A stretch of 64,000 bases of DNA from Zygnema cylindricum (taxonomy: Eukaryota; Streptophyta; Zygnematophyceae; Zygnematales; Zygnemataceae), in contig JBBHKE010001236.1 in the NCBI GenBank assembly GCA_037447655.1, forward strand, positions 135,303 through 199,302, read 5' to 3'. Within the stretch, counting starts at the first letter, position 1, and each line of letters begins with the position of its first letter. Below, piece by piece: positions 1-10,714 of the stretch. Under the pieces are notes generated by a model. That model did not search any database, was not told the origin of the DNA, and saw only the letters and a program-made list of their open reading frames with translations. A program made the position numbers and the translations under genes.

Positions 1-137
1 TATCAAGGCAAAAGCGAATTGGTCAAAGATTAAACCTGCAATTTCTAAGAAAGACATTTAATGCGCTAATCACTACACCATTTACCCTCGTGTTGGTATT
101 CGTGAGCTTATATTTCTATTATCAATGTGGTCGTAAC

Positions 138-1384
138 TGAAATTTTGTGGACTCCATTGTCCCACGGAATGTGAGGCTCGGATTAAGCCTCTACGATCGC
201 ATTCACTAACTTTAATTCTTACAAGAATGACTTTCACCCTAGCAGGCAACAACTCTGACCAACTTTACCGTTGTAAATTTAGAACTCCCTTGAGTCGGCA
301 ACAAAAAGAATCACTAAAATTGCTCCACTGAGCAGTTAGTTATGGATGTTCAAAGAGTGCAGTTATATACGGATGGCCTCTAGAAGAGAGGACTTCTAAA
401 AACTTCCTAAAAGTGTCTAAGTCCTAGTTTACGTACTCACATAGCCTATCTACTAAACCCTCCCCCAATAGAAGGACTGTGAAGTACACTAGTATGTACA
501 AAAATACACTAGCCGCCATAGAATGTGTACGGTAGCAGTACGGCACCACTAAAGAATAACTACCTTCTATATACGATGCCATGGTTTTGTCTCTTTCATC
601 TTCGACGTCCAATCGAGTGTTGTCACGTGTCAATTTGTGGCTCTTTTGGCGTAACTCGCCAAAAGAACCATTCCGGTCCGTAGGCCTTTACTCGAGCCGT
701 CTGATCGTCGGATGTCTTTTTATGTCGTCCAACAAATTAAGTTGTGCGCCAGATGTTTCGTACGTGTATAATTTTCTCCCTTCTCCATGTGCGCCAGTTT
801 TGATTCATTCCGTTAAGTGGATTAATGCGCACAAAACATACTTATTGTTGTTCTTTGGTCTAAAATAGACCGCAGAAGCCACCCAAACTATCACCCATAA
901 AGCTAAGCAAAGCTAGGCCAATGAACTATCATATTGAAATGTGCACCCTCCCAATGCGTACATAGAAGCAACAAACAACAATTAGGGATCCATGAAAATC
1001 ACAACTCACCCTAAGACAATAAGTACACAGACGCAACAAAATGCATACACAGATGCATTAACAATCCGTACACAAACGGAACAGCATGCGCACACAGATG
1101 CATGAATAACATCTAGGATTACATGAAAATCACAAGAAACCTTGGGACAAATGCATAAATAATGCATAATAAACAAGTAAATGAATAACATATATAAATA
1201 ACAACAAATGAATTCATCACACATACACAAAAGTATAATCCGATAATAAATGTGTCATTTAAATGCATGACCTAATCGGCAACCCTAAATTACTACATCT
1301 TTGGTCCCTACTTTTCACGCTAAGCATTAATGATTAATTCCTAACAAAGCTCATACATATATATACACCTCTAAGCTGTCAACA
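138..1384 (-). mobile_element. Degraded LTR of copia family A
   Basis: This is an LTR remnant read on the - strand. Its 3' terminus is at 138 (complement of TGAAATTTTGTGGACTCC). The first ~500 bases keep the family landmarks in the same order as the better LTRs further right: the block around the GAGCAGTTAGTTATGG motif, an imperfect GTAC-rich inverted repeat near 485-545 and a CACGTG near 625. Beyond about 860 the similarity fades. The right limit at 1384 (complement of TGTTGAC) is a guess from the expected ~1.2 kb length. No gag can be read to its left. Confidence 0.5.
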
Positions 1385-1745
1385 AACCATTGAGTTTCAA
1401 AATAACCAACATGAATTACGTTACTGTCATTAAGTCCTTTTTAAGCATATTAACCTACTACTAAGAGTGAATTAATCGTAAGCGTACACGTGATAGTCAA
1501 GCAATCGTAAGCGTACACTTGTCTGCGAGTACAACACTAAATACACACAAATTAAACTGTTGAAACCCTAATTGATCATGTAAAATATAACTATTTTAAT
1601 CAATACTAAATCATTAATTCGCATAAGACAAAACATTGTTGTTTCAAATATTTACACTGACGCGTCCACAAATCCGCATCACCGTCCGCCCTCCAAATAT
1701 ACCACGAAGTCACGAACCACTTGCCGAAATGAAATCGTACCATCT

Positions 1746-2124
1746 TGAAATATTGTGGTCTCCATTGACCCACATAATGAGCAGCCTATATAAAGCCTCA
1801 AGGATAATATTTGCCCCTTCCACTTTCCCACTGAATAAGCACCGCCCATGCACAAAAATATTCAGACCACCCTCACCACAGTGGGGAAAAGACTCCCATA
1901 AGTCAAATGCAAAAAAAATCACTGAATTTGCTCCCTTGAGCAGTAAGTTATGGCTGGTCAAATATGACCTTTATAGTTACAAGCTCTCTTAGAGAGAGGT
2001 CCCTAAATATCACTAAGTCTTCGTCTGCCTACTCACGACTACCTACTACTAAACCCTAGTTCAATAGGAATACTATATAGTATAAGAAGGTACAATGGGC
2101 GATGTACTTATTGTACGACCTCAC
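1746..2124 (-). mobile_element. Partial LTR of copia family A fused to a family B pol
   Basis: About 380 bases are clearly homologous to the 3' two-fifths of the family A LTR. The segment 1760-1960 matches 9838-10040 closely. The LTR begins at its 3' terminus (complement of TGAAATATTGTGG) and stops abruptly near 2124, in the GTAC-rich segment, where it joins the RNase H reading frame of the neighbouring copia element. That frame runs about 20 codons into the LTR before stopping. The rest of the LTR is missing, so this is a deletion or recombination junction and not an intact 3' LTR. Confidence 0.7.
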
Positions 2125-3517
2125 CAGGAGTTCTTTGAGGGCCGAGCTGGCTGCCATATATTCTGACTCCATCGTCGATTGTGTCGTGACCTTTTGAAGT
2201 TTGTTGCTCCAACAGCAAGTCCTGTTCCCAATTTGCAAAACGAATCCAATGGTGGATTTTCGGCTTGGCATGTCGCCATAGCTTGCATCACTCCATGTTT
2301 GCGGCTTCACTTCTCCTCCTCCTAGTGTGAGTTTAAGGTCTTTGGTTCCTGCCAAGTATCTTAAAACTCTTCTTGCTGCATCACGGTCAGATTTCCTCGG
2401 ATTCTCTAGACTTTTGCTCAGTACCCCAACTGCTGCAACAATATCTCGACGGGTACAGTTCATGAAATATATTAAACTTCCCAGTATCAGTCTGTAAGGT
2501 ATCCGTGTCATACAATCATCCTCCCGTGACTCACAAATTTCAGTGACAATAACACCCGGTTATGTTTCTTCCCCCTCTAACTTATGCCGAAACTCCATTG
2601 CTGTTACACATCCTTTTGCCCCCCGCATTCTATATTCATCTAACATGTTTCCAATAGCCACCTTTTTAGTCAATTTTATTAATCTGTTTTTCTTGTCCCT
2701 CTCTACCTGAATACCCAAAATATATTTTGCCTCACCGAGGTCTTTCATCTCGAACCGTGATTTTAAAGCATTTTTAATTTTGTTAATTTCAGCCATTGAT
2801 TTGCTAACTAATAGTAAATCATCTACGTATACCGCTATATACACTATTCCATCCTCACCCTTTAAAACATAGACAGAGTGATTAGAACTTATCCTTTTAA
2901 ATCCTAGGCCAGTTAAGAATTCATCAAGTTTTAGATTCCATTGCCTTGGGGCCTGTTTTAGGCCGTACAAAGATTTTAGCAGTTTGCATACTAAGTGCTC
3001 TTTTGCTAGTTCTGCATACCTTTCAGGCTGCTACATGTAAATGGTCTCCTCTAGTTTGCCATGTAAAAATTGTTGTTTTTACATCCATCTGATGTATTTC
3101 CATATCTTTTATAGCTGCTAGAGATAGCAAAATCCTCTCTGTGGAAAATCTTACAACAAGAGAAAAAGTTTCTTCAAAATCAATTCATTCCTTTTGATTT
3201 TAGCCCTTTGCCACAAGTCTAACCTTATATCATTCAATGGTATAGTCTAGATTTAACTTCACCTTGAATACCCATTCGCTGCCGATCGCTTTTCGGTCCG
3301 GAGGAAGGTCCACAAGCTCCCACGTCTGAGTTTCCATGATCGACTTCATTTCATCAATTGCCGCCTCGATCCAGTGATTCCGCTCCGGTGATGAGAAGGC
3401 TTCGCGGATGGTTAGAGGCCTCTCTTGAGGCAGCCGAGTAGGCGAAATGAGAGCTTGCTTGTAGGCGGCTACTAGATATTCTTCCCCCCGGAAATTATGA
3501 GGCTGAAATTGTCGCAT
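2125..3517 (-). pseudogene. Copia reverse transcriptase and RNase H (family B), broken
   Basis: This is the RT-RNase H part of the polyprotein, which copies element RNA into cDNA in cytoplasmic particles. The RT N-terminus is near 3517-3230 (EAFSSPERNHWIEA...DEMKSI, then GSEWVFKVKLN). After a damaged stretch at 2975-3230 it continues as MYGLKQAPRQWN, the catalytic YVDD box (AVYVDDLLLVSKS) and KYILGIQVERD. RNase H follows from about 2511 with GSLIYFMN and WSDASYGD, ending at ALKELL. The YVDD and the SDASYGD aspartates are kept, but stops and frame changes separate the pieces. The last residues before the stop come from the attached LTR. Confidence 0.88.
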
Positions 3518-4578
3518 CTCCTACGTTGCGCTTATTACGCTGGTTGCGATCCGTAGTCACTGCATGCTGTCGCTCCGCTTCGGAATGAACTTGTTGAGGA
3601 ACGCGATTGTGTGCTGACTCCTGTGTTACCACTGGTGAATTATGCAGCTGTGGGACAACATTCTGGATGCTATCCAAAATGACATATTCCTGTACTTTTT
3701 GTTGATTCTGCTGCTCTGTCATTTTAAATAATTCTATCGAGTCTAGTTGATCTTTGACAGCAATATTCCTTGCTACAACAATTTTGTGCCTCTCAAAAAC
3801 AAAGACTCTATAACCTTTAGAGTGATCATCATATCTTAGGAAAATGCCCGGCAATCCCTTAGGTTCCATTTTCCACCTATCATTAGATGTATCCAAATTA
3901 TAGCATTTACTTCCAAAGACTTTGAAAAGACTAACATCCGGTTTGTCGCCCGTCTAATTCTCGTAAGGAGAGGTTTTTACCGATCTTGAACCTATCCTAT
4001 TTTTTATATAAACTGCACAATTTAATGCTTGAGCCCATAATTTCGGATCCACGTCCTTATCCGCAAGCATAGACCTAGAGCTTTCTGTGATAGTTCTATT
4101 TATTCTTTCTGAGACCCCATTCTGTTTCGGAGAGTATAGGATAGTCAATTTGTGACTTATACCTTCTTTGAGTAAGAAGTTGTCAAACTCTTTCGATGTA
4201 TATTCCCCGCCATTGTCCGATCTGAGCTCCAATTTGCAAACCCTGTAGATTCTCCGCCAACGCTTTCTAGTGTTTAAAGTGATTGAAGACTTCACTTTTT
4301 TCCTTCATGAAGTAGATTTTAGTAAACTTCAAAAAATCATCTTTAAACGTAACAATATATTTTATCCCCCGAGAAAATGGTACCTTTGCACGGCCGAAAA
4401 TATTAGAATGAATGAGTTGTAAAAGTTTAGTAGACCTATGTTCAGAATCCTGAGGAAAAGCTAATTTGTGTATTTTTCCTAGTGCACAACCATCACACGT
4501 TTTCGGTGACTGATTTGACAGAGTGACTCCTTCTATTTTACCAGCATTGACCATCTTTTTCATACTGTCATAGTTCAC
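3495..4578 (-). pseudogene. Copia pre-integrase and integrase (family B), broken
   Basis: This is the DDE integrase that would insert the cDNA into the host genome. The segment 4578-4267 carries the zinc-binding CDGCALGK motif and the start of the core (KYIVTFKDDFLKFTKIY). The segment 4295-3954 continues with the second catalytic Asp in SDNGGEYTSKEF, then QNGVSERINRT with the catalytic Glu. The segment 3896-3495 holds the copia-type C-terminus (PKGLPGIFLRYDDHSKGYRVF) and an acidic, Gln-rich linker to RT. The three pieces are in different frames. Confidence 0.87.
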
Positions 4579-4707
4579 ATGGCCTTATCTTTTATGCCAC
4601 AACTCATCTGAGGATAATGCGCCGAAATACAAAACATCCTTTTCTTTATAATCGGGCATATCCATTCGATACATTTTGTTGGCATCTCTTATTCCCGTAA
4701 CTGCAAT

Positions 4708-5043
4708 TTACCCATTTTTGCTAACAACCTGCCTGTCATGTTTTAGATTAACTTCAAACCCTTTACTTTCTACCAAAGAAGTTGAGAAAAACAATTTATT
4801 AAAATTTGGAACATAGAGAACATTATGAAGAGTTCTCTCAACTGCCTTGCCCTCTACATCAAATAGTAAGGATACATCACCTACAGCCCGCGTTTGCACA
4901 CTCATTCCACATGCATAATAGATATTTTTCTCCGGTGTTGATTTCGAATTTTTGAAAACTGCCTTTTTCCAGCACATGTGGGCCGACGCTCCTGTGTCCA
5001 TTATCCATCCATTGTCTTTCGCGCCCTCCATCGCTGATGCCAT
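4708..5043 (-). pseudogene. Copia aspartic protease (family B), remnant
   Basis: This retropepsin-type domain would cleave the Gag-Pol polyprotein. The active-site loop reads WIMDTGASAHMC and keeps the catalytic Asp-Thr-Gly. The sequence continues through VGDVSLLFDVEGK and LHNVLYVPNFNKLFFS, the usual copia protease C-terminal half, before stopping near 4708. It lies between gag on its right and integrase on its left, as expected for the - strand. Confidence 0.85.
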
Positions 5044-5344
5044 AGCAAATAGATCATCATACTCCTCGTTAACGAGTGAAAGAGACTCGTCGTGATGAGA
5101 TGAAGACGCCCAGAATAGTGCATTTCCTCGTTGTGATGATCCCGTGAAGCCTTGATGAAACCAGCTCTCATGCCATCCAGGCCTATACAGACCTGTTTAA
5201 TTAGGTTTCTTAAGCTTGGGACAGAATTTATATCCATGACCTTTTTCATTACAATAAAAATAAGCATTGAAAGATTGTCTATTTCCTCTTGGATTAAACT
5301 GTCTAAACTGATTCAGATTCTGATTAAACTGATTTCCTTGCTGA

Positions 5345-6027
5345 TTAAACTAGGTTTTTTTGTCAAATTCTGTTACAAATGCTTCTACTTTTTTTTCACC
5401 ATTAAGAAATTTAGAATCTGCCTCCTCTTCCAATATCAAATTAATAGCTAACTGTATTGTCCAGCTAGCTTTATCTTTTTGTTTCAGCCTATCAGACGCT
5501 GCTCTCATAGTGTTAGGAAGACCCCTCATTAGCAAAGCAGCCTGCTGAAACTGAGGAAAAGATCCACTTGCACAAACATGAGAATCTATTAGTATTCGAA
5601 ATTTATAACAATATTCTGCCATTGTGCCACTCGTGTATTTGTAGTCCCAAATTCGTCCAGCCAAAAATAGTTATTCCTGAACATTCGCCTTTTCAAAATC
5701 ATCTTTGAGAGATTTCCAGGTATCGATCGCCTTTTTCATTTTTATCCGTGACATAGCCAATTCTTCTGAAATACAAAATTTCAAAATTGACCGAGCTTGC
5801 GAATTTTTCTTTGACCAGGACAGATCTCATTCCGCCAGTGAACCATCCAAAATATCCAAATGATTAACATTTTCGAAGTGTGTTTCCACCATATCCACCC
5901 AATATGCGTCTTTTTCTCCCGAGAAAATAGGAATTCTTGATGACATGCCCATAACCTGTTGTTCTACGACCACAAGAGCGGGTGAAGCATCAGCAGTGGT
6001 AGTGGAAGTAGACATAATCTCACTCAC
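5345..6027 (-). pseudogene. Copia gag (family B), broken
   Basis: This is the structural capsid protein of the family B element. It starts at 6027 with MSEIMSTSTTT. The capsid start is RIPIFSGEKDAYWVDMVETHFE, the F-G-x-Y-W-x-M signature of copia Gag. The central part is readable at 5664-5350 (FRILIDSHVCASG...FQQAALLMRGLP, then WTIQLAINLILEEE). No intact CCHC knuckle was found, although the stretch 5001-5267 may be its decayed remains. A stop or frameshift separates the two halves near 5665-5826. Confidence 0.8.
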
Positions 6028-6889
6028 AAAAGCTTATCAAGAATTCTATCAAACAATTGTTTTCTACAGCTCACCAAATCTGACACAATTAAACAAACTG
6101 CTTCAAACTATACCACAGTATAGAATATCACAAATACTGACAATTCACAAATTTTTAGCTTAATTGATCCAACATACACTAAGATATACAACTCAGAAGT
6201 TTCCCATAAAAAGTTTGAATATTACACAATCTGGAAGTCTAGATACATAAAATGTTCTACGTCCTAGGTCTTATACTCTTCACTCAGTTGTCCTACTATA
6301 TACTGCTGTACACCCGATACAAGTGTTCCTAAAAGATACGTCCAAAAGAACTAAACTGCCACTAAGGTCTGAGTGCTCCTAATTAAGCTCAAACTAATAT
6401 ATCATTGTACAATCAATGTTATTGAGAATCATATACAGGCGATTTGTTTAGATACTTCTCGCTTGGCTTAGTGACAATTGATTGGGTACGTCCATCCGGC
6501 TGTTGCAGAACATTTGTTAGCAAGTCACTTAATTATTATGTTATGAATCTCGACCATTGACTCGATTCATATCAACCGTAGCAGCGCAGTCCAAATCATG
6601 ATCACATTCAAATATCTGCGGCTTCGTAGCAGCTACGCTATCCCATACCAAAAACAGCCGCAGCTACATTTGTCTTGTTCAGTAGCAACTGCGTTGACCT
6701 GTACCAAAATATCAGTAGTTGTGTTTGTCCCGTTGCGTCGCAGGATGCATTAATCCGTACTGCATATCAAAAATAACCGCAGCTACACTTATTCCATCTA
6801 CGTCGCAACTGCGTTGTCGGTACCATTCAAAAACCTGAACTGTGTTTCAAGTGACGACGCGTGTCCCTATAGATCTAATTTCCCGCCAT
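6028..6889 (-). other. Probable leader and 5' LTR of family B, no gene seen
   Basis: This gene-free stretch lies just upstream of the family B gag. A weak primer-site candidate (TGGTATAGTTTGAAGC on the - strand, near 6100-6118) shares only its first bases with the common plant copia site. From about 6565 to 6830 there are three or four imperfect copies of a ~65-base unit built on CGCAGCTAC and CGCAACTGCGTTG words. LTR termini could not be placed because the partner LTR is missing. Confidence 0.35.
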
Positions 6890-7305
6890 CCTATAAATTT
6901 GCTGAGACTTAAAGCTTTCCAAAAACAACACCATCCACTATTCCCTTTTTCTTTATTTTCTGTAATCTATCTAGATTCACATGCCCCAACCTCTTGTGCC
7001 GAAGCATCATATCACTTCCACACAAGTAGAGAACACTCTTTTCATTGCAAAGACAATTCAGAACATTCCTTGACTACCCTTTTCAACTATGAAATAAACC
7101 TCATTATCAAAGCTAGCTGTGAAGATTCATTTCTTAGTTCCTATTTTGAACTTTTTTTCATCTAGAACAGCTGTAGAAACTAGATTCTTGCTAAGCTGTG
7201 GAATGTAAAGAACATCTGAGAGTGTTACAATTAAAGCCTTTCCATCAACTAGAACTTATAAATCAACCAATCCAACAAGACTTGTGGTTTCTACTCTACC
7301 ATCTC
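6890..7305 (-). pseudogene. Copia family A protease C-terminus and pre-integrase, fragment
   Basis: Read on the - strand this starts YGDGRVETTSLVG and goes on through LSDVLYIPQLSKNLVSTAVL and FTASFDNEVYFIVEKGSQGMF to a decayed HKRLGHVN-type pre-integrase motif near 6970-7000. It is the direct continuation of the protease fragment at 8552-8883: the split falls inside the IEYGDG motif that is intact in the 58.8 kb copy. Several stops are present. Integrase is lost near 6890. Confidence 0.85.
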
Positions 7306-7310
7306 CATAC
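7306..7310. repeat. Left target-site duplication of the solo LTR (CATAC)
   Basis: CATAC directly precedes the TG of the LTR. The same five bases directly follow its terminal CA at 8547-8551. A 5-bp duplication is the usual size for copia elements and fixes both ends of the insertion. Confidence 0.9.
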
Positions 7311-8546
7311 TGTTGAAATTGATGTATTTTCTAGGTCTGTATTGGAAAAATAAATATAGTAAATCAGCAAAGGCATCCTGCTTCTCTCTCAACTCTCTCC
7401 GGTCTCCATACTTGTTGCAGTAACTGAAGACCAGAGAGAGAGCTAGAGCCATGGGTGTCTAAAGAGGATAGGCTAATTCATAGTTTGTACCAAAAGAGGA
7501 CTGCCAAAATTAAGATTTGATCCTTGAACCTACCATCTTTTATAGCCGTTAGCTTTAGCCTATAGCTTAGAGTCAACAAACGATGCTTAGGGTACAATAA
7601 GTATTTATAAACGTACAAGTAAAGAATTCTAAACAACTTACAAATAACCAAAAGCTGCTCTTGACCAGATTTGAACCAGAGTCTATGTAAATAATTGTAG
7701 TGGTTTGCTTTATCCAATAAGGCATTAACGAAACGATACAAGTGAAGGGTTTCAAAGATTCATAAACATTAACGTGACAGCTAATTAACACCATACTAAC
7801 GAAGAGGAACAATTCATGCATCTACGTGAATCTGAACCGTGTAAATTAGGTTTTAATCGAACGACCGGCATTGTAGCCGCCACTCGAAGTGAGCTTTTGG
7901 CGGCATTCGGAGATAGCATCACGCGGTGCCACGTGGCGTTACATTATTTGATATTGGAGAAGATGGGAGGAGGAACCATGGCTCCCGATTTGACAGGTGT
8001 CACCTTGTAGACCATGTCGTACAATGGTCGTACAAATAAGTACATCTCCCATTGTACCTTCTTGTACTATATAGTGTTCTTATTGGACTAGGGTTTAGTA
8101 GTAGGTAGTCGTGAGTAGGCAGACCAAGACTTAGTGATATTTAGGTACCTCTCTCTAAGAGAGCTTTTAACTATAAAGGTCATCTTTGACCAGCCATAAC
8201 TTAATGCTCGGGTGAGCAAATTCAATGATTTTTTTTTCTGCGGACTCAAGGGAGTCTAAGCTACATAGGGGTGTAGTCGGTCAGTGTCTTTGCGTGCCAG
8301 GGTGGCACTTATTCAGTGGGAAAGTCAAAGTGGGGAATATTGTCAAAAACACATATTCAAGCTTTGCATTCCGTGGTGGAATTGAGCACACAGAAGGTCT
8401 TCTCTTCACTGAGGTGAAGGTGTATTGTGGTTTTGATTGTCAAGGGATCATTCATTTGGTTTAATATCAACTTGGAGTCGGCACTATCTAGATTAGCTTC
8501 TTTTGGATCTGCGAATTCTGTGGAGAATGGAGCCCATAGAATTTCA
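7311..8546 (+). mobile_element. Solo LTR of copia family A
   Basis: This 1,236-base LTR begins TGTTGAAATTGATGTATTTT and ends ATAGAATTTCA, with the family's 5'-TG...CA-3' termini. It is flanked by the 5-bp duplication CATAC. Internal landmarks match the LTR at 62466-63707: the GAGCTAGAGCCATGG segment near 7442, a GTAC-rich imperfect hairpin near 8013-8070, the CAGCCATAACTTAATGCTC block and the closing GAGTCGGCACTATCTAGATTAG segment. It has no internal region of its own. It sits inside the protease of an older, oppositely oriented family A copy, so the internal part was lost by LTR-LTR recombination. Confidence 0.93.
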
Positions 8547-8551
8547 CATAC
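8547..8551. repeat. Right target-site duplication of the solo LTR (CATAC)
   Basis: This is the second copy of the CATAC duplication. The older element's protease sequence resumes immediately after it on the - strand. Confidence 0.9.
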
Positions 8552-9822
8552 TCTATCTAAACTGCTGGAATTTTTCTTAATTTAGTAAACCACCTCTAAT
8601 CCTTGCACGTATGCATTGAGGCCCTTGATTCTATAATCTACCCATCCTCAAGTCGATCCCTCTTCCCTCTGAAATCACACTTTTGTCTTCGTAAAATGTC
8701 TGTATACTTCTTAGAGGTATTTTGTTTAAGAAGAAGCTCCTCAAGCTCCTCTTGCGGTTCGGTTACTTCATCATCTTCCTTGTCATCAACTTGGGTCAGA
8801 AAAGCCTTTTGTTTTCCTCTATCTTTTGAGGAACCTTGTCCATTTTTTAGTCGGAGATGGGCAAGCTTGACACAATCTGCCATCTAATATCCCGGTTTCT
8901 TGCAGAAGTGACATAGACCACCTCGAGGAGCTCCTCTCCCCTGTCGATCAAATCTGCCACCTCCTTGTCCTTTTCCTCCAAAGTTTTGATAGGGATCCTT
9001 TCCTTTTTCCTCATCACGCTTCCGCCAATCACATCCTGCAGCCAATGCTTGAACACTCAGACTTCCTCTCCCAAGTTCTATGGAACAGTCTTTCACTAAA
9101 ATCATCCCCACTGTATCATCCCAATTCCAATTGCTATCAGCTAGATCCTACAACCGATTAATGATATTCTCATACTCTTCAAGTAGTTTCATTATCATTG
9201 TATTTAATCTTTGTCTCTCAGACCATGAGTAACTTCCGCTCTCTAGTTATCCAAATAATGCTCTTAAGTCATCGCAATAATCATTCATACTTCCTCCCTA
9301 GTAAGTATAAACTGAAATCTTATTTTCTACCAGTTGTTGCTGCTGCAGTGACCCACTCTTATATTTATTTACAAGAGATACCCAAATTTGAGAGGAAGAT
9401 CTAACATTCATAATGGGAATGGCAATACCCTTCACTACATTTTTGAGAATTAAGAGCTTAGCCACCTTGTCCTTATACTTCTAATTTTTATATTCTGACC
9501 GTTCGGTCTTACTTACTGTCGCCATTGCTAGTGGTGTTCCTGCTTGTATCGTCCTTGACAATGAAGTCTCTCGCGAAGCAACTCCTCTCTTTTCTCCTTC
9601 CATGATTGTTTTCTCCCTTTCCTCGTCATCGTTCGTGATGTTGACTGTGGTGTTGGAGGAGCTAGAAAAATGTGTCCCTCCAAACCCAAATGGAGGTGGA
9701 CATCGAATTTGCCCGAACACTATGCCACATAGGTGATTCTCAAAAACTTCTCCCTCCATCATCATTTCCCAATAAATAAAGTCTGATCCATTAAACATGG
9801 GCACCCAAGAGGGTGGGCCGAT
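8552..9822 (-). pseudogene. Copia family A gag and protease start, broken
   Basis: This is the Gag of an old family A copy. The frame begins just inside the primer-binding site: ATC replaces the ATG, then GPPSWVPMFNGSDFIYWE, EGEVFENHLCGIVFGQIRCPPP and a spacer. The centre is damaged between about 9111 and 9481. Downstream, the zinc knuckle reads CHFCKKPGY with a stop and then MADC, so the CCHC histidine has become Tyr. A basic and acidic tail (QKAFLTQVDDKEDDEV) leads to a protease loop in which the catalytic region reads ESRASMHTC, with the Asp and Gly replaced. The protease then breaks off at the solo LTR. Confidence 0.87.
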
Positions 9823-9826
9823 AACG
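9812..9826 (-). other. Primer-binding site (anticodon-arm type), family A
   Basis: On the - strand this reads CGTTATCGGCCCACC directly after the LTR terminus. It differs at two positions from the best family copy (63708-63722), which is complementary to the anticodon stem-loop of plant initiator tRNA-Met. The ATG is altered to ATC in this copy. Confidence 0.75.
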
Positions 9827-10714
9827 TGAAATTATGTGGTCTCCATTAACCCACAAAATGAGCAGCCTATATAAAGCCCCTATGATAATATTTTCCCCTT
9901 TCACTTTCCCACTAAATAAGTGCCACCCAGGCACACAAATATTCAAATCAACCTCACCCATGTGAGGACAAGACTCCACTGAGTCAAACGCAAAAAAAAT
10001 CACTAAATTTGCTCTCCTGAGCAGTAAGTTATGGCTGGCCAAAGATGGCCTAAAAATATAAAAGGTCACTTGGAGAGAGGCGCCTCAAACACGCTAAGTC
10101 CCTTTACTCCTACTCACAACTACCTACTACTCTACCCTAGGCTAATCAAAAGTGTGTATAGTACAAGAAGGTACAGTGGCCGATTGTACTTATTGTACGG
10201 CAATTGTACAACATGGCCTTTTGGTTAACACTTGTCAACATGGGAGCAATCGATCTTCCTCCCATCCTTTTCGCCTTCCAATGATCTGGCGCCTTGTGGC
10301 ACAGCGCGCCGCTATGTTCGAAAGCCGCCAAAGATTCATTCAGGTTTGGTGGCGGCGACGACGTCCGTCTGATCATGTATTTTACACGGTTAGATTCGCG
10401 TGCGCGAGCGCCGTTTGACTATAGATGTCGTTTCGTCAATTTTGGTATGTTTTAGTGAAAGTGACGTTTGCGTAACAGTTTAATAAAATAGAAAACTAAA
10501 TACGTGTATCGTTTCGTCAACACCATAATGATTAAGGTGTACGTCTACATAGTATTCGCACACCTAGGTTCAAATCTGGTTTAGGGCAACATTTTGGTAA
10601 TCTATTAATATCTGTCAGTTTCTTTTTGATTATGGCGGCAGCCATGGTGACTCTCTCTCTCTCTTTTCTTAGAGTCTAATTTAAGTAGTGAATATTAATT
10701 ACTTCTTTTCAACA
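9827..10714 (-). mobile_element. 5' LTR of the - strand family A copy
   Basis: This LTR of about 888 bases is read on the - strand. Its 3' end is at 9827, next to the primer-binding site, and its 5' TG is at 10714 (TGTTGAAAAGAAGTAATTA). The CAGCCATAACTTACTGCTC block, the GTAC-rich inverted repeat (about 10155-10205) and the GA-rich CACCATGGCTG segment (about 10640-10670) are in family order. A tRNA-like B-box word (GGTTCAAATCTGG at 10568-10580) lies on the + strand, antisense to the LTR. The matching 3' LTR is lost. Confidence 0.8.

Larger units (their letters stand above)
2125..6027 (-). mobile_element. Ty1/copia retrotransposon, family B, decayed internal region
   Basis: Reading leftwards from 6027 the domains come in Ty1/copia order: gag, protease, pre-integrase, integrase, reverse transcriptase, RNase H. 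Integrase lies upstream of RT, which is diagnostic of copia. The polyprotein is broken by several frameshifts and stops. Its RT and RNase H resemble family A, but its gag and protease are clearly different, so I treat it as a separate family. The 5' LTR should lie to the right (6028 to ~6880). The 3' end is lost at the junction with a family A LTR at 2124/2125. Confidence 0.9.
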
